Assembly (NCBI RefSeq): GCF_002101555.1 | Contig: NZ_LQOL01000056.1 | Span: forward strand, 1-64,000 | DNA from: Mycolicibacterium canariasense | GTDB lineage: Bacteria > Actinomycetota > Actinomycetes > Mycobacteriales > Mycobacteriaceae | DNA: 64,000 nt | Reading direction: 5' to 3' | Shown: positions 42,936 to 51,825 of the stretch, piece by piece | How the letters are laid out: the number at the start of each line of letters is the position of its first letter | Numbering within the stretch: the first letter of the stretch is position 1 | Notes under the pieces: generated by a model | Told to the model about the DNA's origin: nothing | The model's input: only the letters and a program-made list of their open reading frames with translations | Database searches by the model: none | Program-made: the position numbers and the translations under genes

Positions 42936-45074
42936 ATGACGCAAACCGATGCTGTAGAAATCTGGCCGGGCAAAGCGTATCCACTGGGTGCCACCTACGA
43001 CGGTTCTGGGACCAATTTCTCGGTGTACTCCGAAGTGGCCGAGCGGGTGGAGTTGTGCCTGTTCGATGCCGATGGCGCCGAGACGCGAGTCACCCTGCCG
43101 GAGGTGGACGCGTTCGTCTGGCACGGTATGGTGCCCAACGTCGAGCCGGGTCAGCGGTACGGCTATCGTATTCACGGGCCGTACGATCCTGCGAACGGGC
43201 AGCGCTGCAATCCCAACAAGCTCCTGGTAGACCCGTACGCGAAGGCGATCGACGGCCAATTCCACTGGGATCAAAGCCTATTCGGGTACAACTTCGGCGA
43301 CCCGGACAGCCGCAATGACGACGACTCCGCGGCGAGCATGCCCAAGTCGGTGGTGATCAACCCTTTCTTCGACTGGGCCGCGGATCGGACGCCCCGGCAC
43401 GAATATGCCGACACGGTGATCTACGAGGCCCACGTCAAGGGGTTGACCCAGACGCATCCCGGCATCCCCGAGCAGATGCGCGGCACGTATGCGGGCGTCG
43501 GCCACCCGGCGATCATCGAGCATCTGAAGTCGTTGGGAGTCAACGCCATCGAGCTGATGCCGGTGCACCATTTCGCCAACGATTCGACGCTGATCGACAA
43601 GGGTCTGTCCAACTACTGGGGATACAACACGATCGGTTTCTTCGCCCCGGACGGCAAGTACAGCTCCAACACCACCCCGGGCGGGCAGGTGCAGGAGTTC
43701 AAGGCCATGGTGCGGGCGCTGCACGAGGCCGATATCGAGGTGATTCTCGACGTCGTCTACAACCACACGGCGGAAGGGAATCATCTTGGTCCGACGATCA
43801 GTTTTCGTGGTATCGACAACTCCGCCTACTACCGCCTGGTCAACGACGACGCGCGGTATTACATGGACTACACCGGCACCGGCAACAGCCTCAATGTACG
43901 CAATCCGCATGCGCTGCAACTGATCATGGATTCACTGCGGTACTGGGTCACCGAGATGCACGTCGACGGGTTCCGGTTCGACCTCGCCGCCACACTCGCC
44001 CGGGAGTTCTACGACGTGGACCGGCTGTCGTCGTTCTTCGAACTGGTACAACAAGACCCAACCGTCAGCCAGGTCAAGTTGATCGCCGAACCGTGGGATA
44101 TCGGGCCGGGTGGGTACCAGGTGGGCAACTTCCCGCCGCAGTGGACGGAGTGGAACGGCAAGTACCGCGACACCGTCCGTGACTACTGGCGCGGCGAGCC
44201 GTCCACCCTGGATGAGTTCGCGTCGCGGCTGACCGGCTCGGCCGACCTGTACGAGCACACCGGCCGTCGGCCCGTCGCGTCGATCAACTTCATCACCGCC
44301 CACGACGGATTCACGTTGCGAGACCTGGTGTCCTACAACGAGAAACACAACGAGGCCAACGGCGAGGACAACAACGACGGGGAGAGTCACAACCGGTCGT
44401 GGAACTGTGGCACCGAAGGGCCCACCGACGACCCGGCCATCAACGAGCTACGCGGACGGCAACAGCGCAACCTGCTGGCCACGTTGCTGTTGTCCCAGGG
44501 TGTGCCGATGATCTGCCATGGTGACGAACTGGGCCGCACCCAGCAGGGCAACAACAACGTCTACTGCCAGGACAACGAACTGTCCTGGATCGACTGGGCC
44601 AACGCCGACGAGGAGCTGATCGAGTTCACCCGGCGGGTAGGCGCGCTGCGTCGGGCCCACCCGGTGTTCCGCCGACGGCGATTCTTCGACGGCAGGCCGG
44701 TTCGGCAGCGCGCGGCCGGTGGGCTGCCCGATATCGCCTGGCTGCGGCCCGACGGTACCGAGATGGGCGATGCCGACTGGGACAGTGGATTCGGAAAGTC
44801 GGTGGCGGTGTTCATCAACGGCAACGGCATTCCCGACCGCGACGCCCGCGGGCAGCGGATCACCGATGACTCGTTCTTGCTGTGTTTCAACGCGCACCAC
44901 GAGCCCATCGAATTCACACTTCCCGCAGGACAATTCGGTGATCGATGGGAGCCGGTGCTCTACACCGCTGATGCCGTGCAGGCCGACGGCGCCAAACCGA
45001 TCGATGCCGGGCAGACGCTGCCGGTCGAAGCGCGCTCCACGCTGGTGCTGATCGCGGTACCGCCTTCGTCGTGA
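42936..45074 (+). CDS. glgX: Glycogen debranching enzyme (isoamylase type)
   Basis: A 712-residue GH13 enzyme that hydrolyses alpha-1,6 branches of glycogen. A CBM48-like N-terminal domain (YPLGATYDGSGTNFSVYS) is followed by the TIM barrel with VILDVVYNHTAEG, VDGFRFDLAATLA (nucleophile Asp), KLIAEPWDIGPGGYQVG (acid Glu) and INFITAHDGFTLRDLVSYN. Length and motifs match GlgX/TreX. ATG 42936 follows AGGAG. Its SigF-like promoter ties glycogen use to stress or stationary phase. Confidence 0.95.
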   Translation: MTQTDAVEIWPGKAYPLGATYDGSGTNFSVYSEVAERVELCLFDADGAETRVTLPEVDAFVWHGMVPNVEPGQRYGYRIHGPYDPANGQRCNPNKLLVDPYAKAIDGQFHWDQSLFGYNFGDPDSRNDDDSAASMPKSVVINPFFDWAADRTPRHEYADTVIYEAHVKGLTQTHPGIPEQMRGTYAGVGHPAIIEHLKSLGVNAIELMPVHHFANDSTLIDKGLSNYWGYNTIGFFAPDGKYSSNTTPGGQVQEFKAMVRALHEADIEVILDVVYNHTAEGNHLGPTISFRGIDNSAYYRLVNDDARYYMDYTGTGNSLNVRNPHALQLIMDSLRYWVTEMHVDGFRFDLAATLAREFYDVDRLSSFFELVQQDPTVSQVKLIAEPWDIGPGGYQVGNFPPQWTEWNGKYRDTVRDYWRGEPSTLDEFASRLTGSADLYEHTGRRPVASINFITAHDGFTLRDLVSYNEKHNEANGEDNNDGESHNRSWNCGTEGPTDDPAINELRGRQQRNLLATLLLSQGVPMICHGDELGRTQQGNNNVYCQDNELSWIDWANADEELIEFTRRVGALRRAHPVFRRRRFFDGRPVRQRAAGGLPDIAWLRPDGTEMGDADWDSGFGKSVAVFINGNGIPDRDARGQRITDDSFLLCFNAHHEPIEFTLPAGQFGDRWEPVLYTADAVQADGAKPIDAGQTLPVEARSTLVLIAVPPSS

Positions 45075-45116
45075 CCGCGATCACCGCCCTGACCAGCACA
45101 CACGTCTGCCACAACA

Positions 45117-45144
45117 GGTTTGGGGCGGTGCCCCGGCGGGGTAT
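45117..45144 (+). promoter_or_regulatory. SigF-like promoter of the CsbD gene
   Basis: GGTTT (45117-45121), 17 bp, GGGTAT (45139-45144): full match to the mycobacterial SigF consensus, 37 bp before the ATG. Confidence 0.7.
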
Positions 45145-45180
45145 CTAGCGGTCACGAGTTGCCGATCGAGAGGAAGAGCC

Positions 45181-45411
45181 ATGGGCGACAGTGGACCTGA
45201 AGAAGCCGTGACAGGCGTCGTCGAGGACGTCAAGGGCAAGGCGAAGGAAGTGGCCGGCATCGTCACCGGCCGCGACGATCTCCGCGAGGAGGGCCGGGCT
45301 CAGCAGGACAAGGCCGAAGCCGCGCGCGACGCTGCCAAGAAAGAGGCCGAAGCCGACGCCGCCCGCGCTGCCGAAAGCGCCGCCGAGGCCCGCCAGCGGG
45401 CCGCCGAGTAA
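45181..45411 (+). CDS. CsbD-like stress protein
   Basis: A 76-residue helical protein. AVTGVVEDVKGKAKEVAGIV is the CsbD signature; the C-terminal half is an Ala/Glu/Lys-rich helix. CsbD proteins are abundant under general stress in Bacillus (SigB) and here the gene has a perfect SigF promoter. GAGAGGAAGAGCC precedes the ATG. Confidence 0.9.
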   Translation: MGDSGPEEAVTGVVEDVKGKAKEVAGIVTGRDDLREEGRAQQDKAEAARDAAKKEAEADAARAAESAAEARQRAAE

Positions 45412-45489
45412 CCATCGCCGCACCCGAGCGGCAGGGGTCCACCGGGCTCCTGCCGCTCGTCTGCTGTCCGACACCAAGGATGTTGACCG

Positions 45490-46527
45490 ATGCGCGATTT
45501 CACCTGCCCCAACTGCGGGCAACGGCTGGCCTTCGAGAACTCGGTGTGCCTCAGCTGTGACAGCAGGCTCGGCTTCGCACTGGAGGCGATGGCGTTCCTG
45601 GTGATCGCCGAGGACGACGAGGCCGGGCAAGCCGGCTCCGTGGCGCGCAGTGAATATCAGCTGTGCGCCAATCTGCACCTGGCCAAATGCAATTGGTTGG
45701 TGCCCGTGTCGCCCGTCCGCAAGCTCTGTGTGTCCTGCGCGCTGACCAGGACCCGGCCCAACGACGCCGACACCGCCGCGCTGGCGGCGTTCGCCCTGGC
45801 CGAGAAGGCCAAGCGCCGGCTGATCGCCGAACTGCACGAGCTCGGCCTGCCGATCGTGGGCAGGGACGCCGATCCGCGCTACGGGCTGGCGTTCGACCTG
45901 CTGTCGAGCGCACAGGAGAAGATCTTCACCGGCCACGAGGACGGGGTGATCACCCTGGACCTCGCCGAGGGCGACGACGTGCACCGTGAACAACTGCGCG
46001 TTGCGATGGACGAGCCGTACCGCACGCTCTTGGGCCACTTCCGGCACGAGGTGGGGCACTACTACTTCTATCGGCTGGTCGCGGCGGAGCCGGACCGGTT
46101 GCGGCAGTTCCAAGAACTCTTCGGCGACCCGGACGAGGACTACCAGGAAGCGCTGGACCGCCACTACCGTGACGGTCCGCCGACGGATTGGCAGCAGGAC
46201 TTCGTGTCCTCGTACGCGACCATGCACCCGGCGGAGGACTGGGCCGAGACGTTCGCGCATTACCTGCACATCCGCGACACCCTGGACACCGCCGCGGCTT
46301 TCGGTCTCGCACCGGCCGGTGCGGCGCTGGATCGGCGGGTGCTGGGTCCCAGCGGGTTCGGCACCATCACCGAGATGTGGTTGCCACTGTCCTGGGGGCT
46401 GAACATGGTGAACCGCTCGATGGGTAAGGACGACCTGTATCCGTTCGTCCTCACCGCCGCCGTGCTGGACAAGATGCGCTTCATCCACACCGTCATCGAC
46501 ACGGTGATCGAGGAACAAACATCCTGA
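45490..46527 (+). CDS. Zinc-ribbon protein with putative zinc metallopeptidase domain
   Basis: A 345-residue protein. The N-terminus has a zinc ribbon (FTCPNCGQRLAFENSVCLSC), a second Cys/His group follows (YQLCANLHLAKCNWLV, LCVSCALTR), and the C-terminal domain has GHFRHEVGHYYFYRL, an HExxH-like site (H-E-V-G-H), with DWAETFAHYLHIRDTLDTA as the distal ligand helix. This fits the DUF2248 / putative zinc-binding peptidase family. Substrate unknown. It follows csbD by 78 bp, probably the same stress transcript. Confidence 0.83.
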   Translation: MRDFTCPNCGQRLAFENSVCLSCDSRLGFALEAMAFLVIAEDDEAGQAGSVARSEYQLCANLHLAKCNWLVPVSPVRKLCVSCALTRTRPNDADTAALAAFALAEKAKRRLIAELHELGLPIVGRDADPRYGLAFDLLSSAQEKIFTGHEDGVITLDLAEGDDVHREQLRVAMDEPYRTLLGHFRHEVGHYYFYRLVAAEPDRLRQFQELFGDPDEDYQEALDRHYRDGPPTDWQQDFVSSYATMHPAEDWAETFAHYLHIRDTLDTAAAFGLAPAGAALDRRVLGPSGFGTITEMWLPLSWGLNMVNRSMGKDDLYPFVLTAAVLDKMRFIHTVIDTVIEEQTS

Positions 46528-46529
46528 CC

Positions 46530-46554
46530 GTTTGGGGTGCTCACGTGCGGGTAC
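46530..46554 (+). promoter_or_regulatory. SigF-like promoter overlapping the start of the redox-enzyme gene
   Basis: GTTT (46530-46533), 15 bp, GGGTAC (46549-46554). Predicted start near 46561. Because it overlaps GTG 46545, use of GTG 46563 as a leaderless start is possible. Confidence 0.5.
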
Positions 46555-47540
46555 CCACGGATGTGCCGTCGACTGCCACCCATCTCCAGCCCGCACTTCC
46601 CTCCGCCGTCGGCCCCGTCTCGGATGCCCTTCTCGACCATCTGGCCTGCCGCGCCCCGCGCCGGCATTACGTGCCGGTGGAGGCCCCGGTGGGCGATACG
46701 AGGCCGTACGGGCACGATCTGCAACTGGCTCTCTATGTCAGCTACGAACTGCACCATCGGGGCTTCGCCGATGTCGACCCGCGATGGGAGTGGGATCCCG
46801 GTGTGCTGCAGTTCCGGGCCCGGCTGGAAGAGGCGTTCGGTAACGCGCTGCGCGAGGACGTCGGCGACGTGTCGGCGTGCAGCGCCGCCGCCGAGATCCG
46901 CCGCTTGGGCGCCCGGTCCTCGGTGCTGGCGGATCACCTGCGCGAGCACGGCACGTGGTCGCAGATGCGGGAGTACTTCGTGCACCGTTCGGTGCGCCGG
47001 CTCAAGATCGACGACGCCGGCGCCTGGGCCACCTACGCGATGACCCCCGCCGAGTTCGACCGATCGGTGTCCGGCGCGCCGCCGCGCAGCACCAGCTGCC
47101 GGTTCGCCGACGTGCTGAGTGCCGCCGGGCTGGACGACACCTACCTGCACTACCTCGACGAGGTGACCCCCGAGGCGCTGGCACTGGTCAACATGATGTC
47201 CATGTTCGGCCTGCACCGGAACCTGCGCGGCGCGGCCACCGGTCAGCTGGTGGCAACCGAGATCAGCATCAGGCGAGCCTCGGCCGGCCTGCACGATGCC
47301 CTGCTCCGGCTCGGGGCGCCGCAACCGTGCGTGCAGTTCTACCGCGACCACGCGGGCACACTCGACGGGCCGCCCCGCTGCGAGACGCTGGGCGCCCTGC
47401 TGGAGCGCGAGCCGGAAACAGAACCCGATGTGGTACTCGGCATCCGCGCCTTCGAACTACTCGAAGAGCGCTTTGCGAGCCGGTTGCTGACGTGCTGGGC
47501 CGACGGCCGTTCGTCGCTTCGGCACCTGTCGCTGCGATGA
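46545..47540 (+). CDS. Iron-containing redox enzyme family protein (heme-oxygenase-like fold)
   Basis: A 331-residue all-helical protein. LYVSYELHHRGFADVDPRWE, YFVHRSVRRLKIDDAGAWA and VNMMSMFGLHRNLRGAATGQ carry the Glu/His residues expected of di-iron heme-oxygenase-like proteins. GTG 46545 has GGGG 7 nt upstream; the in-frame GTG 46563 is an alternative if the SigF-like promoter is used. The stop overlaps the peptidase ATG (ATGA, 47537-47540). Reaction unknown. Confidence 0.78.
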   Translation: MRVPTDVPSTATHLQPALPSAVGPVSDALLDHLACRAPRRHYVPVEAPVGDTRPYGHDLQLALYVSYELHHRGFADVDPRWEWDPGVLQFRARLEEAFGNALREDVGDVSACSAAAEIRRLGARSSVLADHLREHGTWSQMREYFVHRSVRRLKIDDAGAWATYAMTPAEFDRSVSGAPPRSTSCRFADVLSAAGLDDTYLHYLDEVTPEALALVNMMSMFGLHRNLRGAATGQLVATEISIRRASAGLHDALLRLGAPQPCVQFYRDHAGTLDGPPRCETLGALLEREPETEPDVVLGIRAFELLEERFASRLLTCWADGRSSLRHLSLR

Positions 47541-48607
47541 ACTCAGCGGTGCCCGATCTGGACCGCGACCTTCTGCGTGAACTGCTGGCCACCTACGGAC
47601 CCTGCGGCCAGGAGGACGAGGTGCGTGACATCTGCCGGCGCGAGGTGGCGCCGTTGGCAGACGAAACGTGGGTGGACGCCGCGGGCAACCTGGTCGGGTG
47701 GCTGCGCGGCCGGGACTCCGAGGCGGCGCCGGTGCGGGTGATGGCGCACATGGACGAGCTGTCGATGTTGGTGAAACGAGTCGAACCGGACGGATCTCTG
47801 CATGTGACCCAACTGGGCACGATGTATCCGGGCAACTTCGGGTTGGGGCCGGTCGCGATGCTGGGGGACCACGCGAGACTGTCCGGGGTGCTCACCCTGG
47901 GATCGGAGCACACCACCAAGGAGAGCCCACGGATCTGGGAGACCAAACCCGACCAGGGTGACAAGGCGATGGACTGGCTGCACGTCTATGTCTTCACCGG
48001 GCGCACCCCGGAAGAGTTGGCCCGAGCGGGCATCGGGCCGGGCACCCGGGTGTGCATCGACGGCAGCAAGCGCACGCTCGTCGAGTTCGGTGACTATCTC
48101 GGTTGCTATTTCATGGATGACCGCGCGGCGATCGTCGCGGTGGTGCAAGCGCTGCGCGAGCTGGTGCGCGACGGCGGGCGCCCGGCGGGCGACGTCTATG
48201 TCGTGTTCACCACCAACGAGGAGATCGGCGCCGCCGGCGGGTCGTACGCCAGCCGCACGCTGCCTGGCGACCTCACGCTGGCGGTGGAGGTCGGGCCCAC
48301 CGAGGCGGAGTATGCGACCACGTGCACCGGCGGACCGATCGTCGCGTACAGCGACGCCCTGTGTGTGTACGACAAGGTGGTGGCCGACCGGCTGGTCGAT
48401 ATTGCGGCCGGCCTCGGCCTGGGTCCGCAGCCGGCCGTGCTCGGTGCGTTCGAATCGGATGCATCGCATGCCAAAGCGAGCGGGGTGAGCGCACGCGCCG
48501 GGCTGCTGTGCCTGCCCACGATGAGCACTCACGGGTACGAGGTGATCACCCGTGCCGCGATCCCGTCGGTGGCGGCGACGCTGGCAGCCTTCCTTCGCGT
48601 CGGCTGA
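47537..48607 (+). CDS. M42-family metallopeptidase (glutamyl aminopeptidase/endoglucanase-like)
   Basis: A 356-residue di-zinc aminopeptidase. VRVMAHMDELSMLVK, CYFMDDRAAIVAVVQAL, FTTNEEIGAAGG (catalytic Glu) and EVGPTEAE carry the metal ligands; STHGYEVITRAAIPSV has the last His. ATG 47537 overlaps the upstream stop. Probably peptide turnover under stress. Confidence 0.9.
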   Translation: MNSAVPDLDRDLLRELLATYGPCGQEDEVRDICRREVAPLADETWVDAAGNLVGWLRGRDSEAAPVRVMAHMDELSMLVKRVEPDGSLHVTQLGTMYPGNFGLGPVAMLGDHARLSGVLTLGSEHTTKESPRIWETKPDQGDKAMDWLHVYVFTGRTPEELARAGIGPGTRVCIDGSKRTLVEFGDYLGCYFMDDRAAIVAVVQALRELVRDGGRPAGDVYVVFTTNEEIGAAGGSYASRTLPGDLTLAVEVGPTEAEYATTCTGGPIVAYSDALCVYDKVVADRLVDIAAGLGLGPQPAVLGAFESDASHAKASGVSARAGLLCLPTMSTHGYEVITRAAIPSVAATLAAFLRVG

Positions 48608-48645
48608 CAGGTGTGTGAACACCGGCCCGCGGGTAATCGGACACG

Positions 48646-50109
48646 GTGAACCAGTCCGAGGCGCCGCTGGTGGACGCGTTGGCGCAGTACCACAACCTCA
48701 ACCGGTACGGCTTCACGCCGCCCGGGCACCGGCAGGGCCGGGGGGTCGATCCGCGCGTGCTGGCCGTGCTCGGCCGGGAACCGTTCCGCGACGACGTGTT
48801 GGCCAGCGGGGGCCTCGACGACCGCCGCACCTCCGGACGTTTCCTCAAGCGCGCCGAGGATCTGATGGCCGCGGCAGTCGGCGCCGACGTCGCCTGGTTC
48901 TCCACCTGCGGTAGTTCGCTGTCGGTCAAGGCCGCGATGATGGCCGTCGCGGGCGGGGAGGGTGGCGGTCTCCTCGTCAGCCGTGACAGCCACAAGTCGA
49001 TTGTCGCCGGCCTGATCTTCTCCGGAGTCCAACCCCGTTGGGTCACGCCGCGCTGGGATCGCGAGCGGCACATCTCGCACCCGCCCGCGCCGCAGGACTA
49101 CCGCGATGCCTGGGAGAAGTACCCCGATGCGGCCGGGGCGCTGGTGGTCAGCCCCAGCCCGTACGGCACCTGTGCGGACATCGCCGGGATCGCGCAGGTG
49201 TGCCACGAGCGGGGCAAACCCCTGATCGTCGACGAGGCATGGGGTGCGCACCTGCCGTTCCACGAGGACCTGCCGACCTGGGCCATGGACGCCGGCGCGG
49301 ATGTGTGTGTCGTCAGCGTGCACAAGATGGGAGCCGGGTTCGAGCAGGGGTCGGTGTTCCACCTGCAGGGGGACCTGATCGACCAGGACCGGTTGTCGGC
49401 CTGTGCCGATCTGCTGATGACCACCAGCCCCAACGTGCTCGTCTACTCGGCGATGGACGGCTGGCGCCGTCAGATGGTCGAATCCGGGCACCAATTGCTC
49501 TCCGACGCACTGGATCTGGCGGCGCAACTGCGGGCCGAGCTGGAACAGATACCCGATGTCGAGGTGCTCGATGACCAACTGCTGGGCGTCGAGGCGTCCC
49601 ATGACCTCGACCGCATGCAGGTGCTGCTGGATGTCGCGGGCACAGGCACCTCCGGCTATCAGGCCGCCGACTGGCTGCGCGAGCACGAACGCATCGACAT
49701 GGGGATGAGTGACCACCGGCGGATCCTGGCCACGCTCTCGTTCGCCGATGACACCGACACCACGAAGCGGCTGGTGGATGCCCTGTGGTCCTGGCGCAGT
49801 GCGGCCGAGCGGTTCGACCGCCCACCGGCCATTCGGCTACCGGCACCCGAGGACATCGAGCTGGAGACCGCAATGTTGCCGCGGGACGCGTTCTTCGGAG
49901 CCGTCGAACAGGTGCCTGCCACCGAGGCGGTGGGACGCATTGCGGCCGAACAGATCACGCCCTACCCGCCGGGCATCCCGGCCGTGGTGCCGGGGGAGCG
50001 GCTGGACGAGGCCGTGGTCGACTACCTGCGCTCAGGGGTGAGCGCCGGGATCAACGTGCCGGACCCGGCCGATCCCAGCCTGCAGACATTCCGCGTCGTC
50101 GCGGAGTGA
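48646..50109 (+). CDS. PLP-dependent Orn/Lys/Arg decarboxylase-family protein
   Basis: A 487-residue fold-type I PLP enzyme. GFTPPGHRQGRGVDP opens the domain; STCGSSLSVKAAMMAV binds phosphate, IVDEAWGAHLPFH holds the PLP-contact Asp, and VVSVHKMGAGFEQG has the Schiff-base Lys. A C-terminal domain of about 120 residues follows. It lacks the N-terminal wing of inducible decarboxylases, like the shorter arginine/lysine decarboxylases of Gram-positives. Substrate not certain. It ends at a strong hairpin. Confidence 0.85.
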   Translation: MNQSEAPLVDALAQYHNLNRYGFTPPGHRQGRGVDPRVLAVLGREPFRDDVLASGGLDDRRTSGRFLKRAEDLMAAAVGADVAWFSTCGSSLSVKAAMMAVAGGEGGGLLVSRDSHKSIVAGLIFSGVQPRWVTPRWDRERHISHPPAPQDYRDAWEKYPDAAGALVVSPSPYGTCADIAGIAQVCHERGKPLIVDEAWGAHLPFHEDLPTWAMDAGADVCVVSVHKMGAGFEQGSVFHLQGDLIDQDRLSACADLLMTTSPNVLVYSAMDGWRRQMVESGHQLLSDALDLAAQLRAELEQIPDVEVLDDQLLGVEASHDLDRMQVLLDVAGTGTSGYQAADWLREHERIDMGMSDHRRILATLSFADDTDTTKRLVDALWSWRSAAERFDRPPAIRLPAPEDIELETAMLPRDAFFGAVEQVPATEAVGRIAAEQITPYPPGIPAVVPGERLDEAVVDYLRSGVSAGINVPDPADPSLQTFRVVAE

Positions 50110-50157
50110 TTTGTAGAGCCGCAGTCGTAAAGGTTACGGGTGCGGCTCCACAAATCA
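50107..50157. terminator. Bidirectional terminator
   Basis: 50107-50123 pairs with 50141-50157: a 17-bp stem with one mismatch and a 17-nt loop, between convergent genes (decarboxylase-like and SDR). The A/T-rich stem ends give a U-run in both directions. Confidence 0.8.
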
Positions 50158-50164
50158 CCAGGAG

Positions 50165-50917
50165 CTAGGCCGACCGGTCGATGAGGTAGTCGGAGCCGCC
50201 GACGTAGACGATGCCCGGGTGGTACGGCGAGCGGGCGGCACCGGCGATGGCCGTTGCGAACTCCTCGACCGTCGGCAGCGGGGCATGGGCGCGACGGGCG
50301 TCGACCGCGCCGGGGTCGCGGCGCTGCAGCAACCGGATGATGATCGTCCCGTCGATCATGTCACCGGACACCACGGTGAAATGGATTCCGCGCCGGTCGA
50401 ACTCGTGCTTCATCCCGTGCAGGGCGGTCTCGCCGGCACGCTTGCTCAGTGCGATGGGGGCGTAACCCTTCGGGACGGCCTTGTGCGGGTAGAAGTGCGC
50501 CTGGTGGCTGGTGACGAAGACGATCCGGGCGCCGCGCGGCATGAGCGGCAGCGCCAATTCGACGAGCCGCCGCTGCGCATCGCGGTTCAGCCGCATCGCA
50601 TAACCGGCGTCGGCGCCCTGTTCCAGGCCGCCCGACGCGTTGAGCACCAGCATGTCCAGCCGGCCGAAGCGCCGGCCGATGTCGGTGATCATGGCGGCGG
50701 CCGAGGCTTCGTCGGAGATGTCGGCGGCGACGGTGGACGCCTGACCGCCGAGGTCGCGGATGTTGTCGGCGACCGTCTCGGCGCGCTTGGCCTTCTCCCG
50801 GTAGTTGACGATGACGTGGGTGTCGGGCTCGGCGAGTTGCCGGGCGACCTCCGCGCCGATGCCGCGCGACGCACCGGTGACCAGGACGATCTGGTTGGCG
50901 GTCCGGGTGTCCTGCAT
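50165..50917 (-). CDS. Short-chain dehydrogenase/reductase with atypical active-site spacing
   Basis: A 250-residue SDR. VLVTGASRGIGAEVARQLAE is the cofactor motif and LDMLVLNASGGLEQ the NAG-like motif. The catalytic Tyr and Lys are in GYAPIALSKRAGE, Tyr-x6-Lys instead of Tyr-x3-Lys, with an Arg-Ala-Gly-Glu stretch after it. NADP use is suggested by VNYREKAKR after strand 2. Substrate unknown. Confidence 0.85.
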   Translation of the reverse strand: MQDTRTANQIVLVTGASRGIGAEVARQLAEPDTHVIVNYREKAKRAETVADNIRDLGGQASTVAADISDEASAAAMITDIGRRFGRLDMLVLNASGGLEQGADAGYAMRLNRDAQRRLVELALPLMPRGARIVFVTSHQAHFYPHKAVPKGYAPIALSKRAGETALHGMKHEFDRRGIHFTVVSGDMIDGTIIIRLLQRRDPGAVDARRAHAPLPTVEEFATAIAGAARSPYHPGIVYVGGSDYLIDRSA

Positions 50918-51089
50918 GTCGGTTCCTTCCGCTGGTCACGGCGGAGATCGCCCGCCGTGCTGGCCGTACCCGGAATCACGGTACACCGAATTTAAGAAAA
51001 ATAAGAGATACCTAAGGTAACGGTAAGGTGGAGCGTCGATCGCTTTCCATGTGATGGCCGCGCCAATGCCACCGAACATGGCCTAGCGG

Positions 51090-51380
51090 CCAGCATTTTT
51101 GACCCGGGATGTCGACCGCCCGCTGCGCATCGGCCGCGAACTGAAGGCCGGCACGGTCTGGACCAACACCTGGGCCGCGGTCCACGACCAGTTTGAGGAA
51201 GGTGGCTTCAAACAGTCAGGCGTCGGACGACTCAAAGGGATCCGCGGCCTCGAGGAGTTCAGCAAATCAAACATCTTGAGTTCGTGGCGCCGCCGCTCTG
51301 AACGCTCCCACCGAAGATTAGGGCCGATGAGCACTGAGATGGAACCAGCCGAGGTCACCCTGCTCACCTCGCATCTGTGA
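51090..51380 (+). pseudogene. Aldehyde dehydrogenase C-terminal fragment
   Basis: The frame reads TRDVDRPLRIGRELKAGTVW, then NTWAAVHDQFEEGGFKQSG and GLEEFSKSNIL, the last 60 residues of the aldehyde dehydrogenase superfamily. The catalytic Cys/Glu part (about 430 residues) is absent. Upstream is unrelated intergenic DNA, downstream an unrelated tail to a stop at 51380. A clear gene remnant that marks the edge of the disturbed accessory region. Confidence 0.8.
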
Positions 51381-51390
51381 ACTCTCCGGA

Positions 51391-51825
51391 ATGGAGACTA
51401 TGGCACTAGCCGCATTCGCTGCCATTCTCCCGATAGCGTTGGTAGGCAACGGACTTCTCGGACCGACAATGAGTGCGCCGCCATTGCTTGCGCGGGTCCT
51501 GATTCTCGCGATGCTTTTCAGTACGTTGATGACGTACCGCATGATGCCCACTGTCACCTCCCGCCTTCGGCGTTGGCTCCTCCTGGCCGGGAGCGCGCTG
51601 ACGCGAGCCAGGCGTGAACTGAACGCGGTTGTCCCGCGGCAGTGCCGGCGTCGCACACGCTCGACCGCACTGGCGGCCCCCGACTATCGGGCGTACATCT
51701 CTGCAAAGGCCTACCAAGAATGCTGGTCGGGACGTCCTGATGCCGGCCCACGCACACAAAAGGGTAGTCTGCGCGACCCGTTAACTGATGACCGTTTGGG
51801 ACGTTTCACTCGTCCGCCCAGGTGA
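51391..51825 (+). CDS. Small membrane protein, possibly a gene fragment
   Basis: The first 65 residues (from ATG 51391 or, after GGAG, ATG 51400) form two TM helices ending in a basic RLRRWLLL stretch, like the C-terminal membrane part of some antibiotic-monooxygenase-domain proteins. The rest is Arg/Ser-rich and overlaps the end of the convergent peptidase gene, so the true end may differ. Low confidence as an intact gene. Confidence 0.4.
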   Translation: METMALAAFAAILPIALVGNGLLGPTMSAPPLLARVLILAMLFSTLMTYRMMPTVTSRLRRWLLLAGSALTRARRELNAVVPRQCRRRTRSTALAAPDYRAYISAKAYQECWSGRPDAGPRTQKGSLRDPLTDDRLGRFTRPPR

